A DNA stretch of 64,000 nt, from positions 687,227 to 751,226 of the forward strand of contig NW_020170392.1 in NCBI RefSeq assembly GCF_000524195.1. The letters run 5' to 3'. This DNA is from Echinococcus granulosus. Lineage: Eukaryota; Platyhelminthes; Cestoda; Cyclophyllidea; Taeniidae. The notes under the pieces are model-generated. The model did not search any database. It was not told the DNA's origin and worked only from the letters and a program-made list of their open reading frames with translations. Within the stretch, counting starts at the first letter, position 1. Every line of letters begins with the position of its first letter. Below are positions 37,401-50,100 of this stretch, in pieces. The position numbers and the translations under genes were made by a program.

Positions 37401-38367
37401 TGTGCATTGCTCTTAACGCAAATGCTAGGCTGCCTTGCATGAAATATTGGCTTCATTGAGACATCCTGGGGAGTTATGCGTCTACTTAACCTGCCTCAAT
37501 CGACCTCGCGCTAGTCGCTGTTAGCAACAAAGCGATGTGCCACAACTAACCTCCATGCTCTGAAACGTGGCCATGACCGAAATATGGCATTTATTGAGGA
37601 CTTTCAACTATGTAATAAATTTAACCATTGTATTGCAACGAACAACGCTGAGGATAAGACCCCAGTAGTAATCTTCGCCAGCTTATCACCTAACAGCTAA
37701 CAAACTTAGCTAGGCTTGATTTACGGTACTATCTTAGCATTGTAAACGCCCTCTACGGTTAGGTTGCGGATGACAAAATATAATTGACCACTTCTTATAT
37801 CTGCCAGAACCCACTGACAGAGCAGAGGTTGTACGAGCAAATGGCCCTCCTGAGCCCAGTGATGGCCTTCGGGTGGTCTCATTGGAACTCGGCGTGCCAG
37901 GATCCCAGCAGCATAATTCTTGTCGGTGCCGAGCATCTTGACGAGGACGGACCTGTCGACGAGGTAATCAGCTACCGTCTCTCATTCCAATCATACCAGT
38001 ATGACTCAGATCTTCACTGGAAACCATGCCGTGTTTGATTGCATTCCTGTCAAATTACGCTCTTACTCTTTAAAGGAACGTTGGAGAGTGTACCTGATGA
38101 ACCGGAAATACGTCTACCAGCTGCAGATTCCTGAATCTGGGGACAAATTTAGGCCTGACCCGGAACCAACTCTCCACGTAAGGCGCGCTACACTTAACCA
38201 TCGGTCATCTTTCATTGAAAATACCGCAAAACTAGCGTATATCAGCAAGAAAATAACCAGAACCGATGTTGCAGCATCTATCCTCTAACGTTTCTTTTCA
38301 AATAGATTTCTAGAATTTGTTTCAGCGCCTTAAGCAGGATCGCCTTCGCTTTTTAGCGTCATGCTGA
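31434..38367 (+). CDS. DNAI7: Dynein axonemal intermediate chain 7 (CASC1 family)
   Basis: CASC1/DNAI7 proteins associate with axonemal inner-arm dynein in cilia and flagella. Exons: 31434-31482, 31517-31605, 31857-31961, 31995-32135, 32179-32250, 32296-32465, 32497-32651, 32853-33097, 33362-33449, 33993-34415, 34826-34898, 34989-35178, 35359-35475, 36001-36345, 36569-36982, 37808-37963, 38076-38177 and 38326-38367. Total is 2976 nt, or 991 residues against about 716 in human. The N-terminus is a charged Lys/Glu helix (MPKLTHKEEEARKKEE). Family blocks follow: YLLCDGLPNPIIEREINTYM, FSIPRVLTLSD, DAIDLCDYHVVGGVFQFDLL, CWDPENLIWRTNGVV, FYLNMPFQHWEMRPLP, SGVNIFPRPDSG and EQMALLSPVMAFGWSHWN. Extra length comes from acidic and Ala/Pro-rich segments. 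Several introns are 31-45 nt. Confidence 0.93.
36001..36982 (+). other. DNAI7: DNAI7 exons with Ala/Pro-rich low-complexity insertions
   Basis: Exon 36001-36345 begins with a Pro/Gln/Ala-rich run (APPEAANTAQQPPQRASQTN, then repeated Ala). Exon 36569-36982 carries a second Ala-rich run (EEEAAAAAKAAGVATAPTA) between the conserved VHLHVLDDRVAIL and LTGRWFTPDELTCVLTASG blocks. These stretches are GC-rich beside AT-rich introns and appear to have no equivalent in the shorter vertebrate protein. Confidence 0.8.
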
Positions 38368-38493
38368 TTTTTACCACATGTACATGGAGATCGGATCAGA
38401 CAAGGGGAAAGAACGTGTTCAAGGGATCCAAAGCCGCTACTTCAAAACCGTACATCGGATTCTGAAAGCAATAAGACTACCTGTTTTTTCATA

Positions 38494-38499
38494 AATAAA
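38494..38499 (+). terminator. Candidate polyadenylation signal of DNAI7
   Basis: An AATAAA hexamer lies about 127 nt after the DNAI7 stop codon, in the 258-bp tail-to-tail gap before the NDUFA2 stop. Position fits, but no transcript end is known. Confidence 0.45.
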
Positions 38500-38625
38500 T
38501 ACTACTGCTTCTTGGCCAACCTATCACCCATTTTAGCGACAAAACAAACATGTAATTCTATTCACCTACTATTCTCCAGGACACTTAGATAGGGGATGGA
38601 AACTGTACAACTAATAAGAGTACGA

Positions 38626-39337
38626 TTAAGCCTTCGCAAGTTTGCAGATCTTGTCCATTATTTCAGTGGGAGAGGCGTTGTCTACCGAAACAAATGACTC
38701 CTTGCCGAAGCCGTATCTGGCGTAGATACGAGGGCTAATTGAGTTGCCTTCGCGCAGCATGAACTTGACACCAGGGTTGCTGTTCCTCAAACCCACATAG
38801 CTCTTGCCAATGAACTCTCTAAATAGGTAGTAGGAGAAAACCGTTTAAAATAAACGAGGTCGCATAACCCAAATGAGTCATCTCCGATCCACAGGAAAGT
38901 GTACGACGTTGACGAAACGTCATGTGAGATGGGTATAGCGGGGTTTGACAAGAATAAACTAATATAAGGCAACTGGTAGAAATCAGTCAGGTAGACGTTA
39001 GGGGTTATTGATACATCTACTTCTAAATTGTCTACGAAGTACTAGCAATCCATAGATACAAACGAAGTCGGTCGTGCATCAAACTACAACGGTAGAAAAC
39101 GGTAAATGAACAATACTTTCTCGAATCGTGTTTTGCATTCGAGAAAAACACAGGTTTAAGCAAAATGAACCACGTTAAAATAACGTATACCAACTCAAAC
39201 CACAGTGTCACTTCACTAAAGAAAGGAAAGGAAAATAACGATATTAAGTACCTTACTCCTGCGCTTGATGCATTAACAGGTGAAAAAAGAATTCGCAACT
39301 CCTTTACAGTGCTCGAGAACCTAGGCACAGACGTCAT
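38626..39337 (-). CDS. NDUFA2: NADH:ubiquinone oxidoreductase subunit A2 (complex I B8)
   Basis: Accessory subunit of mitochondrial complex I with a thioredoxin-like fold. Two exons, 39337-39252 and 38818-38626, give 92 residues against about 99 in human. Exon 1 reads MTSVPRFSSTVKELRILFSP and then NASSAGVR. Exon 2 reads EFIGKSYVGLRNSNPGVKFM, IYARYGFGKESFVSVDN and a tail ending KICKLAKA. The GVREFI...YV.L...NP and ARY.FG.E blocks are diagnostic. The junction (agtaag-gtactt donor, ctatttag acceptor) is phase 2 and builds the Arg of GVR. The start is the ATG before TSVPRF; the frame is open upstream, so a longer N-terminus is possible. The gene lies tail-to-tail with DNAI7 and head-to-head with COPE. 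The two cysteines of the human protein are not conserved. Confidence 0.92.
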
Positions 39338-40001
39338 CACGACAGATAGCGAACACCAAAGCTTCTTTTCTCTTGATCGATTTAGCATTTGACTATTCAT
39401 CATTAGGTCCCAACTTTAAAAATACTTCAACGCAACAGTATTTTAAATTAGATACTCCCCTACTTTCATACACAGCAAAAAGGAGTCCAATGATTTGATA
39501 TTTTAGTTAGATGAGAAGGATGCTAAGTGGACGCTTGAGCAAGTTTAGGCTCTACTTTCCTTTGTAGCATGACTTTCCCTAGACCACTCTATACTTAAAG
39601 GACAAAAGTCTTGCCATCCTAATGTAAGTTATTACAAATCCAGGGAGATTTCATGCATTACTCGAGAACTCAAAATGAAAGAGATGTAATTAAATGCGTA
39701 AAACATTAAGGCGATAATCAAATGCACAAATAGGTTTTGTTGACTGAGGGACAAATTTATGAACGAAACGTCACTGGTCTTATTCCGACAGAATTTGTCT
39801 ACACAGCTATACCTTCAGTAAAACCCCGCGTACACAATTTGGGTTCATTTAGGCATCCAAACACTTATTACTATTTTCTGCTACAAAATTTTACATCGCA
39901 TGAATCCTACAGTGAAAAATCTTTCAATTTTCTAAGTGGGTCAAAATATACCCCGCGCAAGCCAGTTCGTGTGGCTACTCTAGATCCACGTAGATTCTCC
40001 G
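39338..40001. promoter_or_regulatory. Head-to-head intergenic region (NDUFA2 / COPE)
   Basis: The two start codons diverge over 664 bp. A 151-codon plus-strand frame crosses this region into COPE exon 1 in another frame, but it looks incidental. No core promoter motif is obvious. Confidence 0.4.
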
Positions 40002-43000
40002 ATGAATACCGAGTCTGTTATCCAAGATGCAAGGGAAAACTTTATTCTCGAGAACTTTCAAGAGTGTTTGAAACTTCTTCATGGAATCCCGGTGAGGATT
40101 CTGCGTGCCTGTTTGGTATTTTGTCGCTGAAAACTTTTTCGATTTTAATCTTCATTGGATCGATTTGCCCACACATGAGCTTTCTAGGATGACCTATGCA
40201 GTACATATGTGGTGTCTCGAATCTGCTTACTTTGGTGTCATGTTTCTTAGGGTACCGTGCTTCCAAACGACTCCAGTGTGTTTCATGGCTTTTCTTTCAG
40301 ATTGTTTCTCCTGAGTTTCGCGACGAGATTGACCTCCTTACATTTCAAGCTTATATCGCGCAGCAGAAGTACAACGTAGTTATAAATGAGGTCTCAGAAT
40401 CTCATGAGCGTCCGGAGTATCGCCTTGTTCTCCTCCTATCCAAGCAACTATCGGGCGCATATACCAAGTGGATTCTATTTTAATGGCTTATACTTTCTAG
40501 AGAGGAAATTGTAGATAAGCTTAATGCAATGCTAATGGAGAACATTTCTGCCAAGGATCCGACTGCTCTCCTTATTGGGGCAACTATTTTTATGAATCTG
40601 AACGTATGCATCTTTTGTACTTGGCTATGTAATTTATTCATAGATGCCAGAAAAGGCCCTTAGGGTTCTTCATCAAAGCTCTGATCTTATGTGGTGAGTT
40701 TTTGAGACGCATCAACGTTGCTCCTGTGGCTATTTTTTCAATGACTCCTCTTTTGTTCTGTTCCTAGTGATGCTATGTCGGTTCACTGTCTTCTCATGAT
40801 GAACCGGGCCGATTTGGCGGAGAAAATAGTTCTTAGAATGCAATCCAAGAATGAGGATTCCATGGTTTGTCAGTTGGCTTCTGCCGAATTATACCTAGTT
40901 CAGGTAACTTTTGCTAAATGCTCACCCATATTTTTGCCCATCATACTTGGTTAACTGTGACTTCACATAATGACGGTGTTTTGCTGCTATGGTCTTTGCT
41001 CTAGTATGTACAAGAGGTTTTTCTTCCTTTGTTCCTCATGCATAATTTTGGGCCTTTTATTGCTGTTAGGTTATTGCAAATCCGAATTTGGTGTGGTTGT
41101 AACTTGATGAGCGTCTATTTTAGGAGTTCGAAATTGCACTTGCGTATTACACTAGATTTTATCCGTTGGAATAATAAGAGGGAGGGTGAAGTCTTCCCAA
41201 ATTACTTTGTTGACTCGATTCAGCCCATTTTAACAATAACATTTAGTCTCTTGAGTTTGTGTTTTAAATTTTTATTTGCTTCCCATATATACAGTTTCCG
41301 TGTTTATGAGGCTTTCATTAAACTTCATAATCCTCAATTTTACCACGCTTCTAATTTGGTATATCAGTATGCAACCAGTCATCGAGAAAGCGTTCAAAAT
41401 TTGGACTTTCATCTCAAGCGCTTTATGAAAGCAATTCTACTTGGCTAAATGCAGGATGCGTAAATCCAGCAGCACAACGCTTGCTATGCTTCCCAGTGGA
41501 TCCTATACCCAGTAGATCACAGCTACAGCCCTAGATTATCCCCGCTTCTTCACATCCTAATGTTTATTTGCCACCGCTAGGGGGGAGAGAAGGTGACAGA
41601 AGCTCTGAACATCTACCAGGAGTTGCAAGAAAAGAACAAGCCCTCCACTCTTCTGTTGAACGGTCAGGCTATCGCCCTCGTCGCCTTAGGACGCCATGCT
41701 GAGGCCGAGCCCCTTCTTCGTCAGGCTCTTGACATTGTCAGTTTGCCCACTTTTTCTGTTGTCGGTTCGCACTGTTTTACCCTGCTTTTTCGTGCATGCA
41801 TCTACCTCTTGCAATTTTATTTCATTTTCGCCAAGCCACTGATGCCGTCAGCTGCCTTTTTATTGGTGTGTATCGTGCTCTTTCAATTCCAGTCGTTTGT
41901 ATTCGGTGCTGCATCCTTTATTCGACATCCACCAACTTTGAGTCGTGTTCCGCTTGGACGATACCGACTAAGTGCCCGACAGCATTATCTTCTCTTATTT
42001 TAAGCTCATGACATGCAGTTGCCGTATGCTTCCGATTTCATTTCCTTTCATTGCCATTTTTAACTCACTTTCATCTAGCCAACCTTTATGCACGTTCTTC
42101 TTTTAGCTCTAATAGCTTCTCTTGCAGCTTGTGAATATTTTTCTTCTATCAAGATACTGTGGATGCATTTTTAGCTGAATTGTTGTTTAAATATGTTTTT
42201 TCCGCAAAGCCCTTCATCTCAGTAGTTATTTTGCTAATTTGTTTTGTTTTGAAACCTTTTTGTCAAGCAAATGGGCACCTGTTCTTCTTCCAGTGTTAAA
42301 AATACTTCTCAATGTTAAGTAGCTTGATAGTAGTGGAAAATGAAGAGTAATGTGTTAACCCTACTGTTGCAGACGTTTGTATAACCAGTGGGAAATAGTG
42401 CGAATTGTCAATTTGGAATTCTTTACAATCAAAATGTTCATTTCTACCTTCTCCCCACTTATGTGTATTACTTCTTTTGTTGAAATGATGCAACATCCAA
42501 CTTGTTAGTGATTTTTGATATTTTTTCCCTTAATTTGAACTAGCCTCCCTTGAGCTTCCCTACTTCAAAGTTGAAGAGATTCCTGAAGCGTTATAATTGT
42601 CGCTATCACTTTACCTCAACATCAGTTCGCCTCAATGTACATTATATCTGAATCTTGCAATGAATAGCCTCTTCATTTTACACTTGTTGGTTACTTTAGG
42701 ATCCGAGCCACAGCGCCTCCCTTCTGAACATGATTTCGGTATCCGTAAACACTGGAAAGCCTATTGAAGTGAGTTACTCCATGGTCATTGCTGTTCTAAC
42801 CTTAGCTTTATGGAAATTTCTCCTTTTACATCCACATGAGTCTAAGTTGAGTTTACGGAACTGTCACGATAAAGTACGTTTCATTCTCCACTTTATTAAC
42901 ATCTGTGTAGGTTTCTAACATCTTTAATGCTTTTTTTCTTTGCCTTCCGCCCTTTTCTTTCCTTGTGGTGGTCATCACCTTAAGGCAATAATTTCTATGC

Positions 43001-43312
43001 GATTTCCTACTGGTTGTGTTGTTGATCATTGAAGTGGCGATACACCAAAAGCACAAGCATGTGTCATTTTCAAGCGGGTGCAATTTGGATACTCGTATGC
43101 CCAAATTTCTGCTGGTAATAATCCGAATTTTTTCTGCTTCAGTCGTTGAATCGGTACATTTCACAAGTACGCGACTGCGACAAATCGCATTCCTTCCTTG
43201 AATCACTTGATAAAATGGTAAGATGTTTGGTCTTCTTCCAACAGCTACGTTCTTTTAGGACAACGTGTTTGACGAACTCTCGAAGTCCTTTGCGCCTTCT
43301 GTTTCCAGCTAA
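40002..43312 (+). CDS. COPE: Coatomer subunit epsilon (epsilon-COP)
   Basis: Subunit of the COPI coat that drives Golgi-to-ER and intra-Golgi vesicle transport; a TPR-like helical protein that binds alpha-COP. Exons: 40002-40091, 40301-40467, 40501-40603, 40644-40693, 40768-40903, 41581-41736, 42700-42768, 43143-43217 and 43259-43312. Total is 900 nt, or 299 residues against 308 in human. The blocks in order are MNTESVIQDARENFILENFQ, LLTFQAYIAQQKYNVVINEV, EKALRVLHQSSDLM, SVHCLLMMNRADLAEKIVLR, GGEKVTEALNIYQEL, STLLLNGQAIALVALGRHAE, LLRQALDIDPSHSASLLNMI and NRYISQVRDCDKSHSFLESL. The C-terminus DNVFDELSKSFAPSVSS matches the family ending. The last exon was found behind a 41-nt intron. Introns of 33 and 40 nt also occur; two near 41-42.7 kb are larger and show no genes. 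Confidence 0.93.
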
Positions 43313-44198
43313 CTTCACCCACTCTTCCTCTGTACCCCTGATAATGGTTCTTTTTTGTGCCACATTAGTGGAATATTTATTCTTATGTTTCCTTCCACTT
43401 TATTTATTCGGGAATACTGAAGTCAAAGGACTGGCGTTGCATACGATTTCACGCCAAGAAGCTGTCTACCATACGTACATGAAGATGGTAACTGAGTACG
43501 CTAAGGGCGCCCAGTCGATCAAGGCGGCGGGTTCTAAGTGGCCTACTATGCTGCAGTGATCGACATGGGAGAATGGCCAGAAAGAGTGCCAGGGACTAAG
43601 CATAAAACGGGGGCGGGCTCGGAACTGGTTTTTCTCTATTTGGCTGTGTTCTTAACCAAATCTGGGGCATGCTTGTACTTTCCAGAATCCGAATAGTGCG
43701 GTATCGCATGTAGCCATAATCCTTTAGAAGTTTAGTAGTCTATTGTTAAATCCTCCTCCATAATGGTATGGCTTATTATGAGATCAGGAAAGACTTGAGG
43801 TGAAACACCAGTTTGCGGGTAGACATAGTAGTTACGCATGCGGCAGCAAACAGCAATTAAACATTTTTATTTAAAGGCTAAATGGTCGTAGGTGAACAGA
43901 AAACTGATATGCTTTTTCATCTGAATAAGCAAATTTTGGATCGTCTAAAAAAGGTGTAATGATAACAAGAACTCACCTTGTTAGTGGAAATCACACTAAA
44001 CATATACAGGACACTAGACTGTTAAGCAGTTTTTGTAGTCGGTCAGTTAGTCTAGTCCTATAACGAGCGAATAATGTTTTGTAGACATAATTCAGTACGT
44101 TTATATTTTTTCTATCAAACGGTGGGTGCTTGATCAGTCCAATCACAACTTGACACATTTAAATAGGCTGCATTGTCAGCGAGTCAGGATATTGCTTC
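43313..44198. other. Intergenic region between COPE and HYOU1
   Basis: This 886-bp gap lies between two co-oriented genes. An open frame ending at 43559 runs through COPE's last intron and 3' flank, but it is not the COPE reading frame after splicing and matches nothing I know. The gap should contain the COPE 3' UTR and the HYOU1 promoter. Confidence 0.45.
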
Positions 44199-47100
44199 AT
44201 GTTTCACTTCGATATGTCTTTCGTCATCTCGCTCTGTCTTTTATTTGCATTGCCTTTTTGCAATGGAATATCGACAATGGCAATTGATCTTGGTACGGAT
44301 GTGACTAAGGTTGCTGTCGTTCGGGTATGTCTTCTTTTTATTTGACTTCAACTTCTCAGCCTGGGGTGCCAATGGAAATTGTTTTGGATGGGTGAGTATT
44401 AGTAATGGGTTTATTTTTTAGCGCATCAAAACGTACAATTTGCACCTTGGTATTACTGAAGGAAGGTAATCGGTTATTCGGCAACGGTGCAGTAGCCAGT
44501 GTGAGTATTTTCTCAGTGATTGACTAGAGGTTGTGATTTTAAAGGCCGTAACTGTTTTATTTACCTTGAATTATTTCTGGCCTCTGTCTTTTGGCCATTT
44601 CCTTTTTGCTTAGTGTTCTGTCTATTCTTTTGGGTCGACTTTCAGCGGCCTTTCTTGTCTGTTTACTGTATTTCTAATATTTTATGAGCATTTGCCCCAT
44701 TAATTGCATATTCTTCCCCTTGTTAATATTTTTTACTGTTAAACATTCACTACTTCTAAGAGCTAGACACTCGTTTTGTGAGTTTAGTCTGCTTTTTAGA
44801 CAAGTTCTCATCTTATTTGTGCCATATGCGGCATACTTAACTATTGTCGTTTAATTTCTTTGATGGTGGTTACACTGTGCAGCCTCTTTACATAACTTCA
44901 TCTCCTCCGAGTAGGCTACTAGGGACCCGACTATTGTGTTCGCGGAGTTGCCGTCTATTGTCGGCAAGACCCTTGACCATCCTACTGTGATTGAATATCA
45001 AAAGCGATATCCTTATCATAACCTGACATTCAGTTATGAATCCCGTCAACTCGCCTTTGTTGTCAAGTAAGTCTACCTCATTTCGAACGCATTTGCTTTT
45101 AGTGGCAAGGAATTTACCGTCGAGACTCTTCTGGCCATGTTTCTTGAGTATGTCAAGAAAACCGCTGAAGCTTTCGCAGGTGGGCCAGTTTTCTCATATC
45201 TCTTACCAGAAATCCTCTTCTGTCGTTGATATCACGCTTTTGCTTTCACCTTTAGAGTCCCAAATGAAAACCGCCGTGATCACCGTACCTAGTTACTTTA
45301 CTCAAGCAGAAAGACGTGCAGTGCTGAGATCTGCGGGCTTGGCCAATATCGAGGTGATTCAACTCATGGATGATAATGTTGCTGTCGCACTCGACTACAT
45401 TCGTCCAAGAATTAAACTAGCCAAAGAAAAGCCTATCTACCTCTTCTTTGATGTTGGGGCGACAGCAACAACTGCTACCCTTGTTTGTGAGTGGTTTCTC
45501 TTTTGGCGGTAATATGATTATCTAGAGCTCCATTTATTATCCTATGCATGATTGTTGTGTACTACTTTGGTGTAGATTGTGGCACTTCGTTTTCATTTTA
45601 GCTTATCAGATGGCCCAGGTGAAGGGTGAATCGTCCGGGGAACATCCTCACGTCTATGTTCTCGGTGCAGCGTAAATCTTTGCACTTTCCGATTCTATAA
45701 ATTTGCTTTATTCTTCATTCTGCATTTCTCGGGTACTCTTATCACCATTTTGATGTCAAAGTGTCGACGCAACCGTGGCAGGATCACTACTATCGATATA
45801 GATATTTTTAAATTGTCAAAATTAATCTTGTCTTTTTTTCAAAAAAAATCTACCGTAGGAGTGACACTACCCTTGGAACTAATGCATTCATCGACAGACT
45901 GCAGGCCCACTTGATACATCGATTCAGGACGATGCACAACATTGAAGCTGACATCAGTAGGAACGCTCGTGCTGTCGCAAAATTCAGACGGGAGGCCATT
46001 CGTGTTTTTAAAATTCTTAGTGCCAACAAGGAGATACAGGCATCGGTAATTCTTTATGTTTCTATGGTTTATTGGAAGGTTTATTGATAAGACCCATTAA
46101 TACAAGATTTTTTGTGGATCTTTTTTACTCCTGGCCGATTTCGGTTTAAACACTGTGATTGCACTACTTTAAAATTGTACCTTCAACCGAAATCAATATA
46201 ATCTACTTGTTGCCCTTGCCTTGGAGGAAAATCAACCACTACAACCCAAATTTGTGCCCTTATCATTTACCGATAATTGTTTTCATTCTTTTTCCTTGTC
46301 AGGGTAGTTCATTCGCCTCTAGTTAAATATCACTGTGACGTATGGACTAATGTAGGGGAGTTTGTGCATCGCATATTTGAATCTGGTAGTGAACATTGTT
46401 AAATCGAAACCAATATCGATGCGTGGGACATTATTTGTTTCAGTTTTTATGAATATGATTTACTCCAGAGGTTCTAATTCGAGCAGCTAGATTGTTGAAT
46501 AATTACTCAGTATAGCCTTCTTTCGATACTTTGTGATCGGTAGTATTTCATAATTTATATGAAATCTTCCCTTCATACACTTGTATTACAGTTTTTCTTC
46601 TTTTATTGACTTTTTAGCTATGCAGTCATTGGCTTAGGACTAACAATATTGCTAAGTTCATCTCACGTGACAGAAGAGTTTCAAATTTGCTTGATCATCC
46701 TTTCCTTTCTTTATCCAAAGAATAGTATAATAGGCACCAAACTCTCTAGCTCTCAGGAGGTATAAGTGAAACGCCCATTGTACTCCTATTTAGCAGTAGC
46801 ATTTTTGTCGAGCACATTTCTCGGCTCTACTTTCGCTTTTCAATATCTGCAATTCCCGAGATTTAGTTGGTTCATTTGGAGGTTTCGGCGCTATATGTGT
46901 TGACCGATGCAATGAAACGAAATTTTGCTGTAAATCTGACAAAGGAGCTTCGCAAATAGTGTTTTAAAAGCTAAAATGGAAGCGGAGCACTCTGAATAGG
47001 ACTATTAAGACTGAATACACATCTTTGACACTGTAATGGTTTTTTCTTACTAAATAGGAACTCTCTTCAAAAAAATTTCCCCATTTGTTAATTACAGGTA

Positions 47101-50100
47101 GATGATGATAATCGCAACCATCACCTTAGTTTTCGTATCTAGAATGAAGAATGGTTGTTTGCTGACCCAAGGATAAAAGCATGCAAACACAGTTATGGAT
47201 TTGATTTAGTTATTTTAGAAAGTCTTTAGAGTCTGAAATTTATTTAAACTTATCTCCTAGCTTCCTCGTTCATTTGTTCATGCACTGAGCATCTCGAGTA
47301 TATGATCTTTCCCATTGTATGAGTGTAATTGGGGAATCTTGGTTCACAAGCAGCTAGTGCATTTGTTTGGGTTTGAAAAAGTCCTCTTTAGAAGGTTTAT
47401 GTTTATCTCCGAATGATAATGTGGTCAATCATTTCCTTTGTGTGCGTACAATAAGCATAATGAAGAGGGCATTTAAGGCGCCCCCGCTTAGTTGTTAATT
47501 CTGAGGTGTGTGCATATCTAAAGTCTTTATCTTCGTGCAAACAAAGTCTTCACTGTGCGTTTCCTCTTACTTTGTGAGGGTCCAAACCAAGCTGGTGACA
47601 TTGAGGGAGAGGAGTTAAACAAAGCTTATCTTATTACTTTAGTTCTCCTTAGTTGTGTAATCTCACGGGTGGATTATGGGGATTTTTCGACCAACAAACC
47701 TCCATATGATTTACTCCCCGTACAACATGAAAACCTGTCATCATCATCACCATCGTCTTATATCGTTAGTGGAGAGTGTACAAATTCAGTGTCCTCAGCC
47801 TCATTTTGCGTCTAACGAAAGTAAGGGTTCTTCAACTGGCTAAGCTAGTGACGACGTCATTGGGATGATATTGTTTGCTAGCCTCTAAAGAGTAGATAAA
47901 TAGAACATGCCTCACTCAGTTTGCGTTCACGCTTTTGACTGGAGCAATAAAAGGATTGGAAAAAGGCGCTAAAAAGCACCTCCTCTCTCGTCTCTAGAAG
48001 ATGGAAAATTGGCTAAGCTATCGCCTACTGCATGGCAGGTGAAAGAGGTGTAGGTCATCGTACGATCAGGCTAAGCCTGTGTATACTTTACAGGATTTTT
48101 TTTCTATCGATCAGAAGCCTCCATCATTACCGCTTCTACCCTGTGTCTTAGGTGGAGGAGGTTTATAATGGCCTCGACCTACAAGTAAAGGTGTCACGGT
48201 TGGAGTTGGAGGCTATGTGCGCGGATCTCGTGGCACGAGTGCCCCTCATTATCCAAGCAGCACTGCACGCTGCCGCCACTTCTCCCGCAGCCGCCGCCTC
48301 TACGCTGTCGGACATTCGTGAAGTCATCGTCTTTGGGGGTGGTTCACGTATCCCCGTCATCCAGTCGGCCATCCTCTCTGCGACTAAAATGTATGTCCAC
48401 TCTCCTTTTCTTTCCATTTTAGTGCCATTAAACTCTTCCAGAGTCCAGGATTCTACGCTCCCTAGTCTTTGATCTAAAATTAGTTTCATTCCTATTTTGT
48501 TGTGATTCTGTATTATTTAAAACCATAGTGCACGCTCAAATTATGCTTATCAATTCTGTCTTTAATTCCCCATGCAATTCAACTTTCGCCCGTCAAATTA
48601 TCTGCGTAAAACAGAATATGAAGCTTACCTACAGTATGCATTCTCCCTACTTATTGGGATCTTCGTAATGAAGTTGGGTTCTGTGCTGTTATTGTTCACA
48701 ATCCTTTTAAACAATAAGGCTCATTTTTTACTGTATTTGTTTACTTTTTGCATACTTCAATCGGAATAAACTACGACCTAATTTTTTTGCTATCTTTCCA
48801 AAGTTTGTTGTACAAATTGTCCTGCCTTTTATCAGTGTTCATCGAATTTATTCTTCGCTGTCCTTCATGTCGCCTTCTTGCTAGGTGCCATCATATCCTT
48901 CAAGAATCATGGTTGTATTTTATTGTTTTCTTCCAATGTAATGTGAAGCATAACGTCTTTCTGAATTTGTGCCTTGATCTATGCTACGCAGGCCTTATGA
49001 ATTAATCCTCCTTTCACTTACTAATTGTACTTCCTCACTTCCCTCCAGTTGTGCTAGGAATTGCAGAAGTACTTTAGGATTGACAAAGTACATTGATTGG
49101 ACAAAATGACACTTGTTTTGGATATTATCTTGTTAAGGATCACTGGATTAAATGTCCCGCCTTTTTTATTACTCTCAGATTAATATATGCCCTCTCGTGG
49201 GCTCTCGCGTTCTCTCAAAACGGAGGCTCTGGGTTTCGTTGGCCTTAAGCCCGAGACAGGACGTACTTTTAGAGTTGAAGCCATTCAATGCTAATTTTTG
49301 AACCAAAATGTCTGCTCATGTAATGCGAACCCGTCTCGTCCTCTGTTTTCTAAATATTTTGCTTTATAGCGATTCAATAAACGAAATATAGTAGTGCATC
49401 GTCCTAAGGTCAAATTTCTATGAATATGCTATTTTTTCTGACCCTCAATTCGAGCATCGCATGAGATATGGCTTCTTCTGATGCCAATTCAAAGCAATCA
49501 AATAATTCAATATGGTTTTGAGGGTTAAAACAAGTAATTACCATTATGATAGGTAAATTGCACGTTAATTGAACGTTTATTCTCTAGAATCAAACAACCT
49601 AGATCTGTCGCCTCTTTTTCTATCACGCTCTTATTCAAGAAACGTCTCCTTTGCATCTGTTTATTTAACACCAAGAGAAGTGGCAATCAATCGGAAAACA
49701 AAAATGTGACGCAAATATGAAAAATAAAGGAGAGGGAAGGAAACGTCTCCCCCCCATTGTATCCCAATGTGCAAATTTTTTACGGCTAAGTCTGAAGGTA
49801 GGCAGTACGAGGGCTTACGTTGTCCCTTGAGAATAGCCCTTTCTCCAGACTGGTTGACTAACCACGTTCCTTCCTCCACAAAAGTTTGTCTTAACTTTGA
49901 GTTATGCTATCTTGCGTAGATGGGTCTCGGTCGTAATTACTCTTTGCACTTCAGTATGCGAACGCTTTTGTCCACAGTCCACTACAAACACAGCGACACA
50001 AAGCATAACCTTCTGGGCGTGTGAATTGGTACGTGCCCCAGACGTGTGGTGCAAATAGTGTGTGGATGGTTTGGGGACAACCATCAACTTGTTTATTCGC

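Noticed and set aside
39737..40192. 151-codon plus-strand open frame upstream of and overlapping COPE exon 1
   Set aside because: It is in a different frame from the COPE start, matches no family, and the COPE exon 1 frame is supported by the conserved N-terminus and phase.
41029..41448. 139-codon frame in a COPE intron
   Set aside because: AT-rich, hydrophobic and low-information translation with no family match; the flanking COPE exons join in frame without it.
43146..43559. 137-codon frame continuing from a COPE exon to EYAKGAQSIKAAGSKWPTMLQ
   Set aside because: It requires retention of a 41-nt intron. Splicing to 43259 gives DNVFDELSKSFAPSVSS, which matches the epsilon-COP C-terminus.
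48163..48489. 108-codon minus-strand frame
   Set aside because: Antisense to the HYOU1 exon at 48152-48390.
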